Source: Planctomycetota bacterium
Lineage (GTDB): Bacteria > Planctomycetota > GCA-002687715 > DRQF01
Assembly: GCA_020639295.1 (NCBI GenBank)
Contig: JACKGY010000004.1
Location: 248,001 to 312,000 of the forward strand
Length of the DNA stretch: 64,000 bases
Direction: 5' to 3'
The translations under genes and the position numbers were made by a program. The notes beneath the pieces are model-generated. The model ran no database searches. It was not told the DNA's origin and was given only the letters and a program-made list of their open reading frames with translations. Position 1 is the first letter of the stretch, and each line of letters begins with the position of its first letter. Shown one piece after another: positions 1 to 9,046 of the stretch.

Positions 1-471
1 ATGATGCGCGGCACGGGCTGCGACGGCGTCATCGTCGGGCGCGGCTGTCTCGGCCGCCCCTGGCTCTTCCGTGATCTCGCCGCCGTCTTCGCCGGCGAGG
101 AACCCGCCGACCCGCCGCGCCTCGGCGAGGTGGCGGCGATCCTCGCCGAGCACGCCCGCCTTCTGGCCGAGTGGTTCGGCGAGCGACCCGGACTCCTGAT
201 GATCCGCAAGTTCGCGGCCTGGTACACCAAGGGCTTCCACCGCTCCGCCCGGCTGCGGGATCGCCTGGTCCGGGTGACGACCCTGGCCGAACTCGACGCG
301 ATCCTCGATGACTTCGATCCGGAGGAGCCCTTCCCGCCGGCGGCCATGCGGGCCCGGCGCTGCAAGGGTTCGGGCACCCAGCGGGTCACCCTTCCCGAGG
401 GCTACCTCGACGACCTCGACGACGATCGCCCCCCGGTCGAGGAGGCCGGCGACCTCCATTCCGGCGGCTGA
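1..471 (+). CDS. dusB: tRNA-dihydrouridine synthase, C-terminal part (cut by window start)
   Basis: The 156 visible residues are the C-terminal part of a Dus flavoenzyme, which reduces uridine in the tRNA D-loop using FMN and NADPH. The motif DGVIVGRGCLGRPWLF (about residues 9-24) is the FMN phosphate-binding strand-loop at the end of the TIM barrel (DGVMIGRGALGNPW type). It is followed by the helical tRNA-binding domain, including a KFAAWYTKGF stretch. The last 40 residues are acidic and low in complexity. The true start lies outside the window, so position 1 is not a start codon. The B subtype is inferred from the motif and is not certain. Confidence 0.85.
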   Translation: MMRGTGCDGVIVGRGCLGRPWLFRDLAAVFAGEEPADPPRLGEVAAILAEHARLLAEWFGERPGLLMIRKFAAWYTKGFHRSARLRDRLVRVTTLAELDAILDDFDPEEPFPPAAMRARRCKGSGTQRVTLPEGYLDDLDDDRPPVEEAGDLHSGG

Positions 472-479
472 CGCGACCC

Positions 480-1340
480 TCAGCGCTCCGGCAGGCGGAA
501 GGTGATCGGGATCCGCAACCGGTCGCGCACGGTCTGGTCGCCCTCGCGGGCCGGAGCGAAGCGCCAGTCCTCGACCGCGTCGACCGCGGCTCGGTCGAGG
601 ATGTCGTGGCCCGAGCTGGTCTCGATCACCACGTCGAGGACCCGCCCGTCGCGATCGACGTCGACGATGAGGATCACGCGGCCCTCGAGGTGCCGGGTGA
701 CCGCCTGGCGCGGGTAACGGGGGCTCGGGCAGAGATCACGCAGCTTGCTGGCCCCGACCCGGGGACTTCCCGTCCTGGCGGCGGACTCCGTGGGCGCGGC
801 GGCGGGCGGCTCCTCCGTCGGCGGTCGCTCGGGTGGCTCGCTCGCCTGCTCCGGGACCTCGGCCCGCGGTCGCGGCAAGGGGCGGGCCCGGCGGAGGATC
901 TCGGAGGGCCGGCGCAGATCCTCGCGACGGCCGCCGCGGGCGTCGTCCTCCGGCCGGCGCCAGGGTGCCGGCAGGAGGAGGTCATCCTCGACCTTGGGCG
1001 TGAGCGCCTCGGGCTCGACCTCGGCCTCGGGCTCCTCGAGGGGTGGCGGCTCGCTGGCCGGCAAGAACTCCGGCTCGGGCAGGCTCTCGTGTTCGATCCG
1101 GGCCTGGTGTGGCGCGCCCACGTCGTTCCTGGGGATGACCAGGTGGTAGACGAGCCAGAAACAGAGCAGGCCGTGGACGAACAGCGAGGCGATCAGGGCC
1201 CGGCGGGTGACGAGTTCGCGAAGGTCGCCGATGCCGGCCAGGCGGCGGATGGAGAGGGATTGCCTGCCGGCCCCGCCGGCGACATGATCCCGGCCCCCAT
1301 GAGGGGCAGCGTCCGAATTACCCGACCCGGCGCGAACCAT
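480..1340 (-). CDS. TonB-family energy transducer
   Basis: A 286-residue inner-membrane protein that should transmit proton-motive force to an outer-membrane receptor. A short N-terminal cytosolic region is followed by one membrane segment (ALIASLFVHGLLCFWLVYHL). A long Pro/Glu/Arg-rich periplasmic spacer comes next, then a C-terminal TonB domain with YPRQAVTRHLEGRVILIVDV and the VEDWRFAPA motif. The start is placed at the ATG at 1340, which has GGGAG upstream; the frame stays open to 1403 without a better site. It is divergent from a TonB-dependent receptor, so the pair probably works together. No exbB/exbD lies in the window, so the motor must be encoded elsewhere. Confidence 0.88.
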   Translation of the reverse strand: MVRAGSGNSDAAPHGGRDHVAGGAGRQSLSIRRLAGIGDLRELVTRRALIASLFVHGLLCFWLVYHLVIPRNDVGAPHQARIEHESLPEPEFLPASEPPPLEEPEAEVEPEALTPKVEDDLLLPAPWRRPEDDARGGRREDLRRPSEILRRARPLPRPRAEVPEQASEPPERPPTEEPPAAAPTESAARTGSPRVGASKLRDLCPSPRYPRQAVTRHLEGRVILIVDVDRDGRVLDVVIETSSGHDILDRAAVDAVEDWRFAPAREGDQTVRDRLRIPITFRLPER

Positions 1341-1502
1341 GAAGGCCGACTCCCGTTGGGGCGCTGGTTCCGTCCGCTGCGGGCAATCCATGCCTGGCGT
1401 CAACGACGCCGCAGCCCGGACGTTCTCGAAAATCCGCGACCCGGTCCGATTCCGACCCCAAGGGCCACCGGGCGCATCCTGTCACGAAGGAAGAGGGAAG
1501 TC

Positions 1503-3680
1503 ATGGTCAGGACCATCGGATTCGGATTCATCGCCCTGTTGGCGGCCGTCTGGCCGGCCTTCGCCCAGGGCGGCCAGGACCGGCTGGAGCGAGCGCTGGT
1601 CGAGGAGCGCGGGCGCGGCGGGGCGGCGGACGACGCCCTGCAGGACGGCGTCCGCCAACTCGAGGAGACCATCGTCACGGCCACCCTGGACGAGCGCAGT
1701 CCTCATCTCGCCGGCCGGAGCAGCTCGGTCCTGGACGGGGTCAAGCTCGAGATCCGCCGGGCACCCGCGACCCTTCCCGATGCCCTGCGCCAGGTCCCGG
1801 GCCTGATGATCCAGAAGACCGGACCGGGTCTGGGCTCGCCCTACATCCGCGGCTTCACCGGCTTTCGGACCGTGCTCCTCGTGGACGGCATCCGGATCAA
1901 CAACTCGGTCTTCCGCGACGGCCCCAACCAGTACTGGAACACGGTCGACGCCCTGGGCCTCGGCCAGATCGAGGTGGTGCGCGGCCCCGCCAGCATGCTC
2001 TGGGGCAGCGACGCCGCGGGTGGCGTGGTCCATGCCCGGACCCCGACCGTCGACCTCGGCCGCGAGGGCGAGGGCACGAGCGGCGGCGGTCGGCTCTACT
2101 ACCGCTACAACACCGCCGAGTACTCGCACATCGGACGGATCGAGGGCAACGTCGCCCACGACGGTCGGTTCGGCGCCCGGGTCGGCGTCAGCTACAAGAG
2201 CTTCGGAGAACTCGACGAGGGCGGCGGCCATGGCGATCAGGAAGGCACGGCCCACGACGCCTACTTCTTCGATGCCAAGATGCGCTACCTCGTCGCCGAC
2301 GACTTCGAACTCGAGTTCCTGTTCCAGAGCGTGCACCTGAACAACGTGCCGCGGATCCACGCCACGGCGCAGAGCTCCAGCTACAACGGCACCTCGATCG
2401 GCAGTGATCGGCGGCGCGAGTTCGACCAGGACCGCGATCTCGCCCTGCTCACCGGACGCGTGACCGACGGCTCCTTCTTCGAGGAGCTGGTCGTGCGGCT
2501 CGGTTACCAGACCCAGGACGAGGTGCAGGACCGCATCCGCTCCAACGGTCGTCGCGAGCGGGCCGGCTTCGACGTCGAGACCTTCATCCTGACCGGCCAG
2601 TTCCTCTCCGAGACCGCCATCGGAGCCCTGACCTATGGGCTCGACCTCTACGTCGACCTGGTCGACTCGGCCGCCAATCGCTACACGCCCGGCACCGGCG
2701 CCTACGTCGAATTCGCCCAGGGCCCGGTGGCCGACGATTCGAGCTATCTGACCCTCGGCCTGTTCGTCCAGGACCGGATCGACTTCGATGGTGGCTACTT
2801 CTCGGCGGGTCTCCGCTTCAGCCACGTCGCGGTCGACGCCGGCACGGTGCTGGACCCGGTGAGTGGTCTGCTCGATTCCTACGACGACGACTACCAGGCC
2901 GTCGTCGGCTCGCTGAAGGCGCTCTTCGAGCTGAGTCCGGAGCTGGCCATCTACGGCAGCGCCGACATGGGTTTCCGGGCGCCCAACCTGAGCGACCTCA
3001 CCCGCTTCGACTCGGCCCGCTCGAACGAGATCGAGATCCCCGCGACCGATCTGGATCCCGAGTACTTCCTCGGTCTGGAGCTGGGCGCCGACTATCTCGG
3101 CCGTCGCGTCAGCGCGCATGCCGCCGTGTTCTACACCTTCCTCTTCGACACCATCGATCGCGTTCCCACCGGCGCGATCATCAACGGTGACTTCGCGGTC
3201 TCCAAGGCAAACGTCGGGGACGGCTGGGTCGCGGGCGTCGAGGTCGCCTTCGAGTGGGAGTTCGTCGACGAGCTCTTCCTCGCCGGCCAGTTCTTCTGGC
3301 TCGACGGCGAGGCCGACACCTACCCGACCTCGATGCCCTTCGTCGAGAGCGAGCCGATCACCCGCCTGCAGCCGATCCAGGCCCTCGTCGCCCTCGAGTG
3401 GCGGCCGCGCGATCTGCCTTGCTGGGCCCGCGCCGAGGTCGAGATCGTCGGCGAGGCCGACGAGCTGAACACCCGCGACCAGGGCGACACGCAGCGGATC
3501 CCGCCGGGTGGCTCGCCCGGCTACACGCTCTTCAACCTGCGCTTCGGCTACGAGATCGACGAGGGCAAGAACCTCTTCCTGCATCTCGAGAACATCGGCG
3601 ACATCCGCTACCGCATCCACGGCTCCGGCCAGCAGGAGGCCGGATTCGCGGCGGTTGCCGGCTTCGACCTCCGCTTCTGA
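1503..3680 (+). CDS. TonB-dependent outer-membrane receptor
   Basis: A 725-residue outer-membrane receptor with signal peptide (MVRTIGFGFIALLAAVWPAFAQ), a TonB-box-like EETIVTA, a plug domain (ALRQVPGLMIQK, YIRGF, VLLVDGIRINN, IEVVRGPASMLWGSDAAGG) and a long beta-barrel. It ends in Phe (AAVAGFDLRF), as expected for barrel insertion. The frame is open far upstream, but the ATG at 1503 has GGAAGAGGGAAG just before it and begins the signal peptide, so I use it. The plug resembles siderophore, haem or vitamin receptors. The substrate cannot be read from sequence. It is divergent from a tonB-like gene, with 160 bases between the two starts. Confidence 0.92.
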   Translation: MVRTIGFGFIALLAAVWPAFAQGGQDRLERALVEERGRGGAADDALQDGVRQLEETIVTATLDERSPHLAGRSSSVLDGVKLEIRRAPATLPDALRQVPGLMIQKTGPGLGSPYIRGFTGFRTVLLVDGIRINNSVFRDGPNQYWNTVDALGLGQIEVVRGPASMLWGSDAAGGVVHARTPTVDLGREGEGTSGGGRLYYRYNTAEYSHIGRIEGNVAHDGRFGARVGVSYKSFGELDEGGGHGDQEGTAHDAYFFDAKMRYLVADDFELEFLFQSVHLNNVPRIHATAQSSSYNGTSIGSDRRREFDQDRDLALLTGRVTDGSFFEELVVRLGYQTQDEVQDRIRSNGRRERAGFDVETFILTGQFLSETAIGALTYGLDLYVDLVDSAANRYTPGTGAYVEFAQGPVADDSSYLTLGLFVQDRIDFDGGYFSAGLRFSHVAVDAGTVLDPVSGLLDSYDDDYQAVVGSLKALFELSPELAIYGSADMGFRAPNLSDLTRFDSARSNEIEIPATDLDPEYFLGLELGADYLGRRVSAHAAVFYTFLFDTIDRVPTGAIINGDFAVSKANVGDGWVAGVEVAFEWEFVDELFLAGQFFWLDGEADTYPTSMPFVESEPITRLQPIQALVALEWRPRDLPCWARAEVEIVGEADELNTRDQGDTQRIPPGGSPGYTLFNLRFGYEIDEGKNLFLHLENIGDIRYRIHGSGQQEAGFAAVAGFDLRF

Positions 3681-3703
3681 TCGCGGTTCGCTTCCGGAAG
3701 GCG

Positions 3704-3735
3704 CAGGGGCCCGTCACCTCGGTGACGGGCCCCTG
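3704..3735. terminator. Bidirectional hairpin between convergent genes
   Basis: A perfect 15-bp inverted repeat (CAGGGGCCCGTCACC and its complement) with a 2-base spacer lies between the receptor gene (ending 3680) and the PhoU-like gene (ending 3777). No T-tract follows on either side, so terminator function is inferred from position and stem strength. Confidence 0.6.
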
Positions 3736-3776
3736 TCGTTCGGTGCTCTCAGTGGGAGGCTACGCCCCGGTCGGCC

Positions 3777-4439
3777 TCAACGCTCGTCGAAGAAGTCGAG
3801 CTTGTCGAGCGGCATCACGATCGAGGTGATGATGTTCTTGGAGTGGGCCACGATCCGCTTGAAGTAGCGATAGGTGAGGGCCGCGACCACCGCCCGGGCC
3901 GTGGTCTCGTCGGCCAGATCGAGGATCTCGTCGATGCGCCGATCGCAGATGTTCTCGATCTCCTTGGCCTCACGGAGATGAGCCTTGGCCTGTTCGTCGT
4001 TCTGGGCGGCATAGACCGAGATCATCTGGGCGAGCAGCGCGGAGACCCGGTCCTTGACCGGCTTGATCTTCGACCCCATCGGGCCATTCGGATCGAGCCG
4101 ACGCTGGGCCGCGAGGTCGAAGACGTTCTTGCAGTAGTCACCGATCCGCTCGGCGTCCTTGGCGATGCTCATGAGCACCAGGCAGGACGGGAACTCCGCG
4201 CTGCCGTGGACGCTGGCGTGAACGATCAGGTCGCGCCGGATCTTCTGCTCGGCCTTGTTGATCTTGCGATCGGTCTGGAAGAGGTCTTCGCGGATCGCCT
4301 CGACGTCGGTGCCGCCGAGCAGCGCATTCGACGCCAGATCGAACATGTGCCGGCCATCCACCATCATCAACTTGAACGACTCGATGATGGGGCCCAGCGT
4401 GTTGGCTTCCTTGCCGAGTTTCGAGAGCCATTCGAACAT
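3777..4439 (-). CDS. PhoU-domain / DUF47-like protein
   Basis: A 220-residue, all-helical protein of the PhoU-like superfamily. It contains PhoU-type signatures such as IAKDAERIGDYCKNVFDLA and a second helical bundle with RYFKRIVAHSKNIITSIVMP. Such proteins bind metal clusters and modulate phosphate transporters. It follows the Na/Pi cotransporter gene by 9 bases on the same strand and is probably translated from the same mRNA, so a regulatory partner role is likely. The start ATG at 4439 is preceded by AGGAGACTCTC-type sequence in the short spacer. Confidence 0.82.
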   Translation of the reverse strand: MFEWLSKLGKEANTLGPIIESFKLMMVDGRHMFDLASNALLGGTDVEAIREDLFQTDRKINKAEQKIRRDLIVHASVHGSAEFPSCLVLMSIAKDAERIGDYCKNVFDLAAQRRLDPNGPMGSKIKPVKDRVSALLAQMISVYAAQNDEQAKAHLREAKEIENICDRRIDEILDLADETTARAVVAALTYRYFKRIVAHSKNIITSIVMPLDKLDFFDER

Positions 4440-4448
4440 GAGAGTCTC

Positions 4449-5582
4449 CTAGCCGAAGATGATGTTACCCAGGAGCGGTGCCACCACGAAGGCGACGATG
4501 ACGTAGAGCAGGGCATAGGCCTTGTTCTTGGCGGTGAGGTTGGCGAGTCCCTGGGCGAGTCTGATCGGGATCCGGCGCAGCGGGGGGATCGAGTAGATCA
4601 CCACGGTGGCCGCCACGTTGAAAAAGAGGTGGACGAAGGCGATGGTCAATCCATCGTGATTGCTGGCCATCGCCGCGAGCAGGGCCGTCACCGTCGTGCC
4701 GATGTTGGCGCCGAGGGTCACCGGGAAGCCGTTCTCGAGCCGGAGGATGCCGGCGGCGAAGAGCGGCACCATCAGCGACGTGGTCACGCTCGAACTCTGC
4801 ACCGCCACGGTCATGACCAGCCCGATCAGGATCGCCAGCACGCCGCTCTTGGCCAGGACCCGGTTCAGCGATCGTTCGAGCCGGGCGAGCATCAGCCCCT
4901 TCATGATCTTGGTGATCCAGATCAGGGCGAAGAAGGCGGCCGCCAGGGAGATGACCAGGAGGATCGATCCGGCCATGGTGTGGCTGAGGCCGAGGTCGTC
5001 CTTGATGAACTCCTTGAGCGGCTCCGAGACCGCGCGGTAGGCGTCCTTCAGCGGGTTGGCGATCTTGCCGCCTTCCATCGAATCGTCGTAGATCACGCTG
5101 GAGAGGGCGCTGGCCGATCGTTCCAGCCAGCCGGTCGCGATCTCCAGCGGCATGAAGATGGCCACGGCCATTAGGTTGAAGAAGTCGTGCATGGTCGAGC
5201 CGGCGAAGGCTCGGCGGAACTCCTGGTCCTGGCGCATGTGGCCGAGCGAGACCAGGGTGTTCGTGATCGTGGTGCCGATGTTGCAGCCCATGATGGTGAA
5301 GACCGCCACCTCGAGCGGGAACTGCCCGGCTCCGACGGCGCCGACCACCATCGAGGTCGTGGCCGAGCTCGACTGGACCAGCACGGTCGCCAGGATGCCG
5401 ATGGCGAGACCGGCGAAGGGGTTCGAGATCCCCTCGAAGAGTCCCTTGGCCGAATCGCCGGCGAGGATCTTGAAAGAGCCTCCCATGAGGTCGATCGCGA
5501 CCAGGAAGAGGTAGAGCAGGGACAGGAGACTGATGAGTCTGATGGCGCTGCTACCCTGGATTCGAGGCTTGCTGAGATTCAT
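4449..5582 (-). CDS. Na+/phosphate cotransporter (NptA / PF02690 type)
   Basis: A 377-residue polytopic membrane protein that imports inorganic phosphate with Na+. The two inverted Na/Pi repeats are seen from the paired QSSS signatures, QSSSATTSMVVGAVGAG and QSSSVTTSLMVPL, each followed by GCNIGTT or GANIGTT. About eight hydrophobic segments are visible. The frame opens at 5702, but the ATG at 5582 has AAGGGGTGCTCC upstream and begins MNLSKPRIQG just before the first membrane segment, so I choose it. It is transcribed with the downstream PhoU-like gene. Confidence 0.9.
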   Translation of the reverse strand: MNLSKPRIQGSSAIRLISLLSLLYLFLVAIDLMGGSFKILAGDSAKGLFEGISNPFAGLAIGILATVLVQSSSATTSMVVGAVGAGQFPLEVAVFTIMGCNIGTTITNTLVSLGHMRQDQEFRRAFAGSTMHDFFNLMAVAIFMPLEIATGWLERSASALSSVIYDDSMEGGKIANPLKDAYRAVSEPLKEFIKDDLGLSHTMAGSILLVISLAAAFFALIWITKIMKGLMLARLERSLNRVLAKSGVLAILIGLVMTVAVQSSSVTTSLMVPLFAAGILRLENGFPVTLGANIGTTVTALLAAMASNHDGLTIAFVHLFFNVAATVVIYSIPPLRRIPIRLAQGLANLTAKNKAYALLYVIVAFVVAPLLGNIIFG

Positions 5583-5786
5583 GGAGCACCCCTTGGAGTT
5601 GGGGCATCCTGTGTCGGAAGTGTGTGTTTCATGTAAGCATGAGGTGGCGCTGCGGTGAAGCCCCCGAGGCCGGCGCGGAGCCGAAACGCGGCCGAACTTC
5701 ACATGATGGTGCGCAAGTTTCGTTCGCGGAACGACTTCCGAATCGTAGCGGCGGCAGCGCCTGCCTTGCCTAAAAACCCGAAGACC

Positions 5787-5816
5787 TTGTCCGGGAGGCG
5801 CCCCCTGGCTTAGGAT
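5787..5816 (+). promoter_or_regulatory. Candidate sigma70-type promoter for the secreted protein gene
   Basis: TTGTCC and TAGGAT are separated by 18 bases, about 110 bases before the start at 5925. The -10 resembles the TAGGAT/TAGGGT boxes conserved upstream of the three FG-GAP genes. The 342-base divergent gap (5583-5924) shows nothing else recognisable. Confidence 0.35.
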
Positions 5817-5924
5817 GCCCGTCGATCATCCGTGCCTGGTGAGTTCCGCCGACCATACGAGTGCCGTAGGTGGTCGGTCGGTCAACGCAGTTTCGTGCAC
5901 GTCACTACGAGTCGAGGGATGAGT

Positions 5925-7208
5925 ATGCGCTCGAATGTCCTTGTCGCCACGCTGGTCGTGGCCCTTGCAGGATTCGCGTTCGGCCAGCAGTCGAACATGG
6001 TCCTCTCCTCCTACATGGTCAACGCGACGCCGTCGTCCGGCGTCGGCCAGTCGTCGCCGATCAGCGTGTCGACGATGACCGACACGCCGCTGAATCTGAA
6101 CGTTCGCGGCTACCCCCTCAGCTTCCCGGTGGTCATGCTCTATGACGCCGCGACGACGCTGAATAACACGATCGTTCTGAACGCCTTCAGCAACTACAAC
6201 TTCAAGATCGACCTGCGCGACCGCAACACCAACGGCTACGGCGACCAGATCCTCTTCGACGGTTTTGCCCGTCCGTCGCCGGCGACCTGGACCGACAACA
6301 CCGGCAACCTGAGCGTGGTGGCCGAGGTTCCAGCCTGCCTCCTGCAGAACAACGCCCTCAACTGCATCACCTCCTCGGCGGCCCAGCAGTTCGAGGTCTC
6401 GACTCAGGCACTCGTCTACGACGCCACCAACGTACCCTTCAACATCCGCAGCACGGCGGCGACCAAGGGCACCTTCGACAACGGCTACCAGCAGTTCTCC
6501 CTGTCCTTCGACAACTCGGCCTCCTTCGCCTTCAAGCAGGGCTTCACCTTCCGCTTCTACGGCACCGTCTACAGCACCTGCTGGGTCTCGGCGAACGGCT
6601 TCGTCTCCTTCGGCCCCACGGCGGACACCTCGTTCCCGAGCCCGACGGTCTCGTCGATCATCGGCTCGCCCTCGAACTTCACGGTTCCGCGCATCATGCC
6701 GTTCTACACCGACCTGGAGCCCCAGATCGGCACCTACGGCGCCGCCACCCGGATTTACGCCCGCCAGTTCACCGACTCCGCCGGCGTGCGCAAGGTCAAG
6801 TTCGTCCACGCCTACCTCGCCGAATTCTCGGACCTCACCGGTCCCCACGGCGGCGAGTGCGTGATCACCGAGCAGGGCGACATCGCGGTCTACGTGGCTC
6901 CCTACCAGACCTCGCCCTCGATCAACACCGCGGTCGGTATCACGGCCGGTTCGGCCTCGAACCAGACGCTCGCTAGTTTCGGTGTCGACCTCTCGGCCAA
7001 GCGCGGCACGAACTTCGCCCTCAGTCCGGGTGGTCACGGCTTCGAGGTCTTCGACCATTTCAACACCACGCCGGTGCACCCGCTCGACCTGATCGGCGTC
7101 GGCTTCGGCACCGCGGCCACCAACGGCGTCGGCGACGGCACCGTGTTCCTCAAGAACACCGCCCTGGCCAACACCACGCCGCTCAACTCCGGCTACATCA
7201 TCCAGTAG
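5925..7208 (+). CDS. Exported protein with a nidogen-like SNGF module
   Basis: A 427-residue protein with signal peptide (MRSNVLVATLVVALAGFAFGQ) and no further membrane segment. The middle carries FTFRFYGTVYSTCWVSANGF followed by VSFG, the strand pattern of a nidogen-like or lectin-like extracellular module; the same pattern occurs twice in the protein at 32406-34751. The sequence is rich in Asn, Thr and Ser. The ATG at 5925 is preferred over 5919 because the GAGGG box sits 6 bases before it. I do not recognise a specific function; it probably sits at the cell surface or is released. Confidence 0.75.
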   Translation: MRSNVLVATLVVALAGFAFGQQSNMVLSSYMVNATPSSGVGQSSPISVSTMTDTPLNLNVRGYPLSFPVVMLYDAATTLNNTIVLNAFSNYNFKIDLRDRNTNGYGDQILFDGFARPSPATWTDNTGNLSVVAEVPACLLQNNALNCITSSAAQQFEVSTQALVYDATNVPFNIRSTAATKGTFDNGYQQFSLSFDNSASFAFKQGFTFRFYGTVYSTCWVSANGFVSFGPTADTSFPSPTVSSIIGSPSNFTVPRIMPFYTDLEPQIGTYGAATRIYARQFTDSAGVRKVKFVHAYLAEFSDLTGPHGGECVITEQGDIAVYVAPYQTSPSINTAVGITAGSASNQTLASFGVDLSAKRGTNFALSPGGHGFEVFDHFNTTPVHPLDLIGVGFGTAATNGVGDGTVFLKNTALANTTPLNSGYIIQ

Positions 7209-7232
7209 CTCGGGGAATCCCTCGTATCGTCG

Positions 7233-7267
7233 GGCCGCCGACTCCCGCGAGTCGGCGGCCTTCTTAT
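7233..7267 (+). terminator. Rho-independent terminator
   Basis: A 12-bp perfect stem (GGCCGCCGACTC / GAGTCGGCGGCC) with a CCGC loop is followed directly by TTCTTATT, 25 bases after the stop at 7208. Confidence 0.85.
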
Positions 7268-7320
7268 TACCGGCAAGGACCGGCTCCAGGCGCCGGGAGC
7301 CCGGCGCAACGACCAGCGGA

Positions 7321-9021
7321 ATGAACGCCGAGCAGCACCAGGACGACCGGATGGAGTGCGCGCGACGCCTGTTGCGCGAGCGCTTCGGGCACGACGCCTT
7401 CCAGGGCCTGCAGGAGGAGGTGATCCGCGCCGTCCTCGCCGGCGAGGATGTGCTCCTCATCGCTCCGACCGGCGGAGGCAAGAGCCTCTGCTACCAGCTC
7501 CCGGCCCTCGTGTTCGAGGGGCTCACCGTGGTGATCTCGCCGCTGATCGCCCTGATGCAGGACCAGGTCGAGTCACTGCGTCGTCGTGGTCTGGCGGCCA
7601 CCTTCATCAACTCCTCCCTGGACAAGGAGGAGCGCGAGCGACGCATGGTCGAGGTCGCGGCCGGAGCCCATGACCTCCTCTACGTGACCCCGGAACGCTT
7701 CCGCAAGCCCGCCTTCCGCGAGCTCATGGCGGGCTTGCCGGTCGCGCTCCTGGCCGTCGACGAGGCCCACTGCATCACCTCCTGGGGGCACGATTTCCGC
7801 CCGGCCTACGGCCGCCTCGGCGAGATTCGCCGGCTGCTCGGGGAGCCACCGACGATCGCTCTGACCGCGACGGCGACGCCCGAGACGCAGGAAGGGATCC
7901 TCACGACCCTGGGAATCCCCGGGGCGCGGGTCTTCCACGCCGGCATCGAGCGACCCGAGCTGCACGTCGCCGTTCACGAGGTCGCCGACCGCGAGGAGAA
8001 GATCGCCCGGATCCTGGCCCTGGTCGAGAGGGTCGGCGGTCCCGGCATCGTCTATCTGGCCCTGATCCGGGAGCTGCGTGAACTCGAGGACGAGCTTCGC
8101 CGCCGCGGCCTCGACCCCCTGGTCTATCATGGTCGACTCTCGGCGCATGAGCGTCGTCGCATGCAGGAGGACTTCTTCGCCTCCCGCTCGCGCGTCGTGC
8201 TGGCGACCAACGCCTTCGGCATGGGCGTGGACAAGGCCGACATCCGCTTCATCGTCCATGGCCAGATCCCGGGCAGCCCCGAGGCCTATTTCCAGGAGAT
8301 CGGCCGCGCCGGCCGCGACGGTCGTCCGGCGATCTGCGAGCTCCTCTACCTGCCCGAGGATCTGCTGATCCAGAAGCAGTTCATCGAGTGGGCCAATCCG
8401 GCCCCGGACTTCCTCCGTTCCGTCCATGATCTGATGGTCAACTGGGGCGACACCCTGCATGCCCGAAGCGAGGAGGAGATCGTCGAGACACTCCTGCTCA
8501 AGAACCGGGGTGACGGCCGCGTCGCCACCGTTCTCGGGCTCCTCGATGCCGCCGGGATCACCCGAGGGAGCTTCGAACGGGGCGACCTCCGACTCGAGCG
8601 AGAACTCGAGCCTGGCGAGGAGCGGGAGCTGGTCGCCCCCGGCAAGCGTGATCGCGACCTGCAGCGACTTCTGGACATCGTGCAGTACGCCCGCGAGGAT
8701 GGTTGCCGCCGCCGGCGGATCGAACGCTACTTCGGCTTCGCGGGTGCCCGCGACTGCGGCAACTGCGACCGCTGCTTGTCCACGGACGACTGGCTCGCCG
8801 GTCACTTCGAGGCCGGGGTGGAGGCCGTCGTCGAGGCCGCCGGCGCGGACGAAGCGCCAGTACGGCGTGGTGAGTGGCTCGAGATCGGCCGCGGTCACCA
8901 CGTCGTGGTACGGAAGGTGGAGCACTCCCGGCGGGGGACCGTGGTCGAGGTGGAATGCGCCGACGACCTGCAGGTCAGGAGCTACGATCTCGCGCGCGTT
9001 CGCTGGCGCAAGCTGCACTGA
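7321..9021 (+). CDS. recQ: RecQ-family ATP-dependent DNA helicase
   Basis: A 566-residue 3'-5' DNA helicase acting in recombination and repair. Motif 0 Gln is near residue 31, Walker A APTGGGKS at 48-55, DEAH at 147-150 followed by CITSWGHDFRP, TATAT in motif III, and ATNAFGMGVDK and QEIGRAGRDG in the second RecA lobe. The zinc site is C462, C479, C482, C485. The usual RQC winged helix and HRDC domain are not recognisable. Instead there is a short basic beta-type tail (GEWLEIGRGHHVVVRKVEHS) resembling small SH3-like tails of other helicases. The gene follows a strong terminator and is 25 bases from yqgE. Confidence 0.9.
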   Translation: MNAEQHQDDRMECARRLLRERFGHDAFQGLQEEVIRAVLAGEDVLLIAPTGGGKSLCYQLPALVFEGLTVVISPLIALMQDQVESLRRRGLAATFINSSLDKEERERRMVEVAAGAHDLLYVTPERFRKPAFRELMAGLPVALLAVDEAHCITSWGHDFRPAYGRLGEIRRLLGEPPTIALTATATPETQEGILTTLGIPGARVFHAGIERPELHVAVHEVADREEKIARILALVERVGGPGIVYLALIRELRELEDELRRRGLDPLVYHGRLSAHERRRMQEDFFASRSRVVLATNAFGMGVDKADIRFIVHGQIPGSPEAYFQEIGRAGRDGRPAICELLYLPEDLLIQKQFIEWANPAPDFLRSVHDLMVNWGDTLHARSEEEIVETLLLKNRGDGRVATVLGLLDAAGITRGSFERGDLRLERELEPGEERELVAPGKRDRDLQRLLDIVQYAREDGCRRRRIERYFGFAGARDCGNCDRCLSTDDWLAGHFEAGVEAVVEAAGADEAPVRRGEWLEIGRGHHVVVRKVEHSRRGTVVEVECADDLQVRSYDLARVRWRKLH

Positions 9022-9046
9022 GTCGGCCCGGCAAGGAGACCTGGAG

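Noticed and set aside
1482..3620. Long antisense open frames opposite real genes (for example 712 codons opposite the receptor gene, 443 codons at 3843-5174)
   Set aside because: They mirror codon-position GC bias of the true genes, have no ribosome binding sites and give low-complexity D/E/G/A-rich or R/S/P-rich products.
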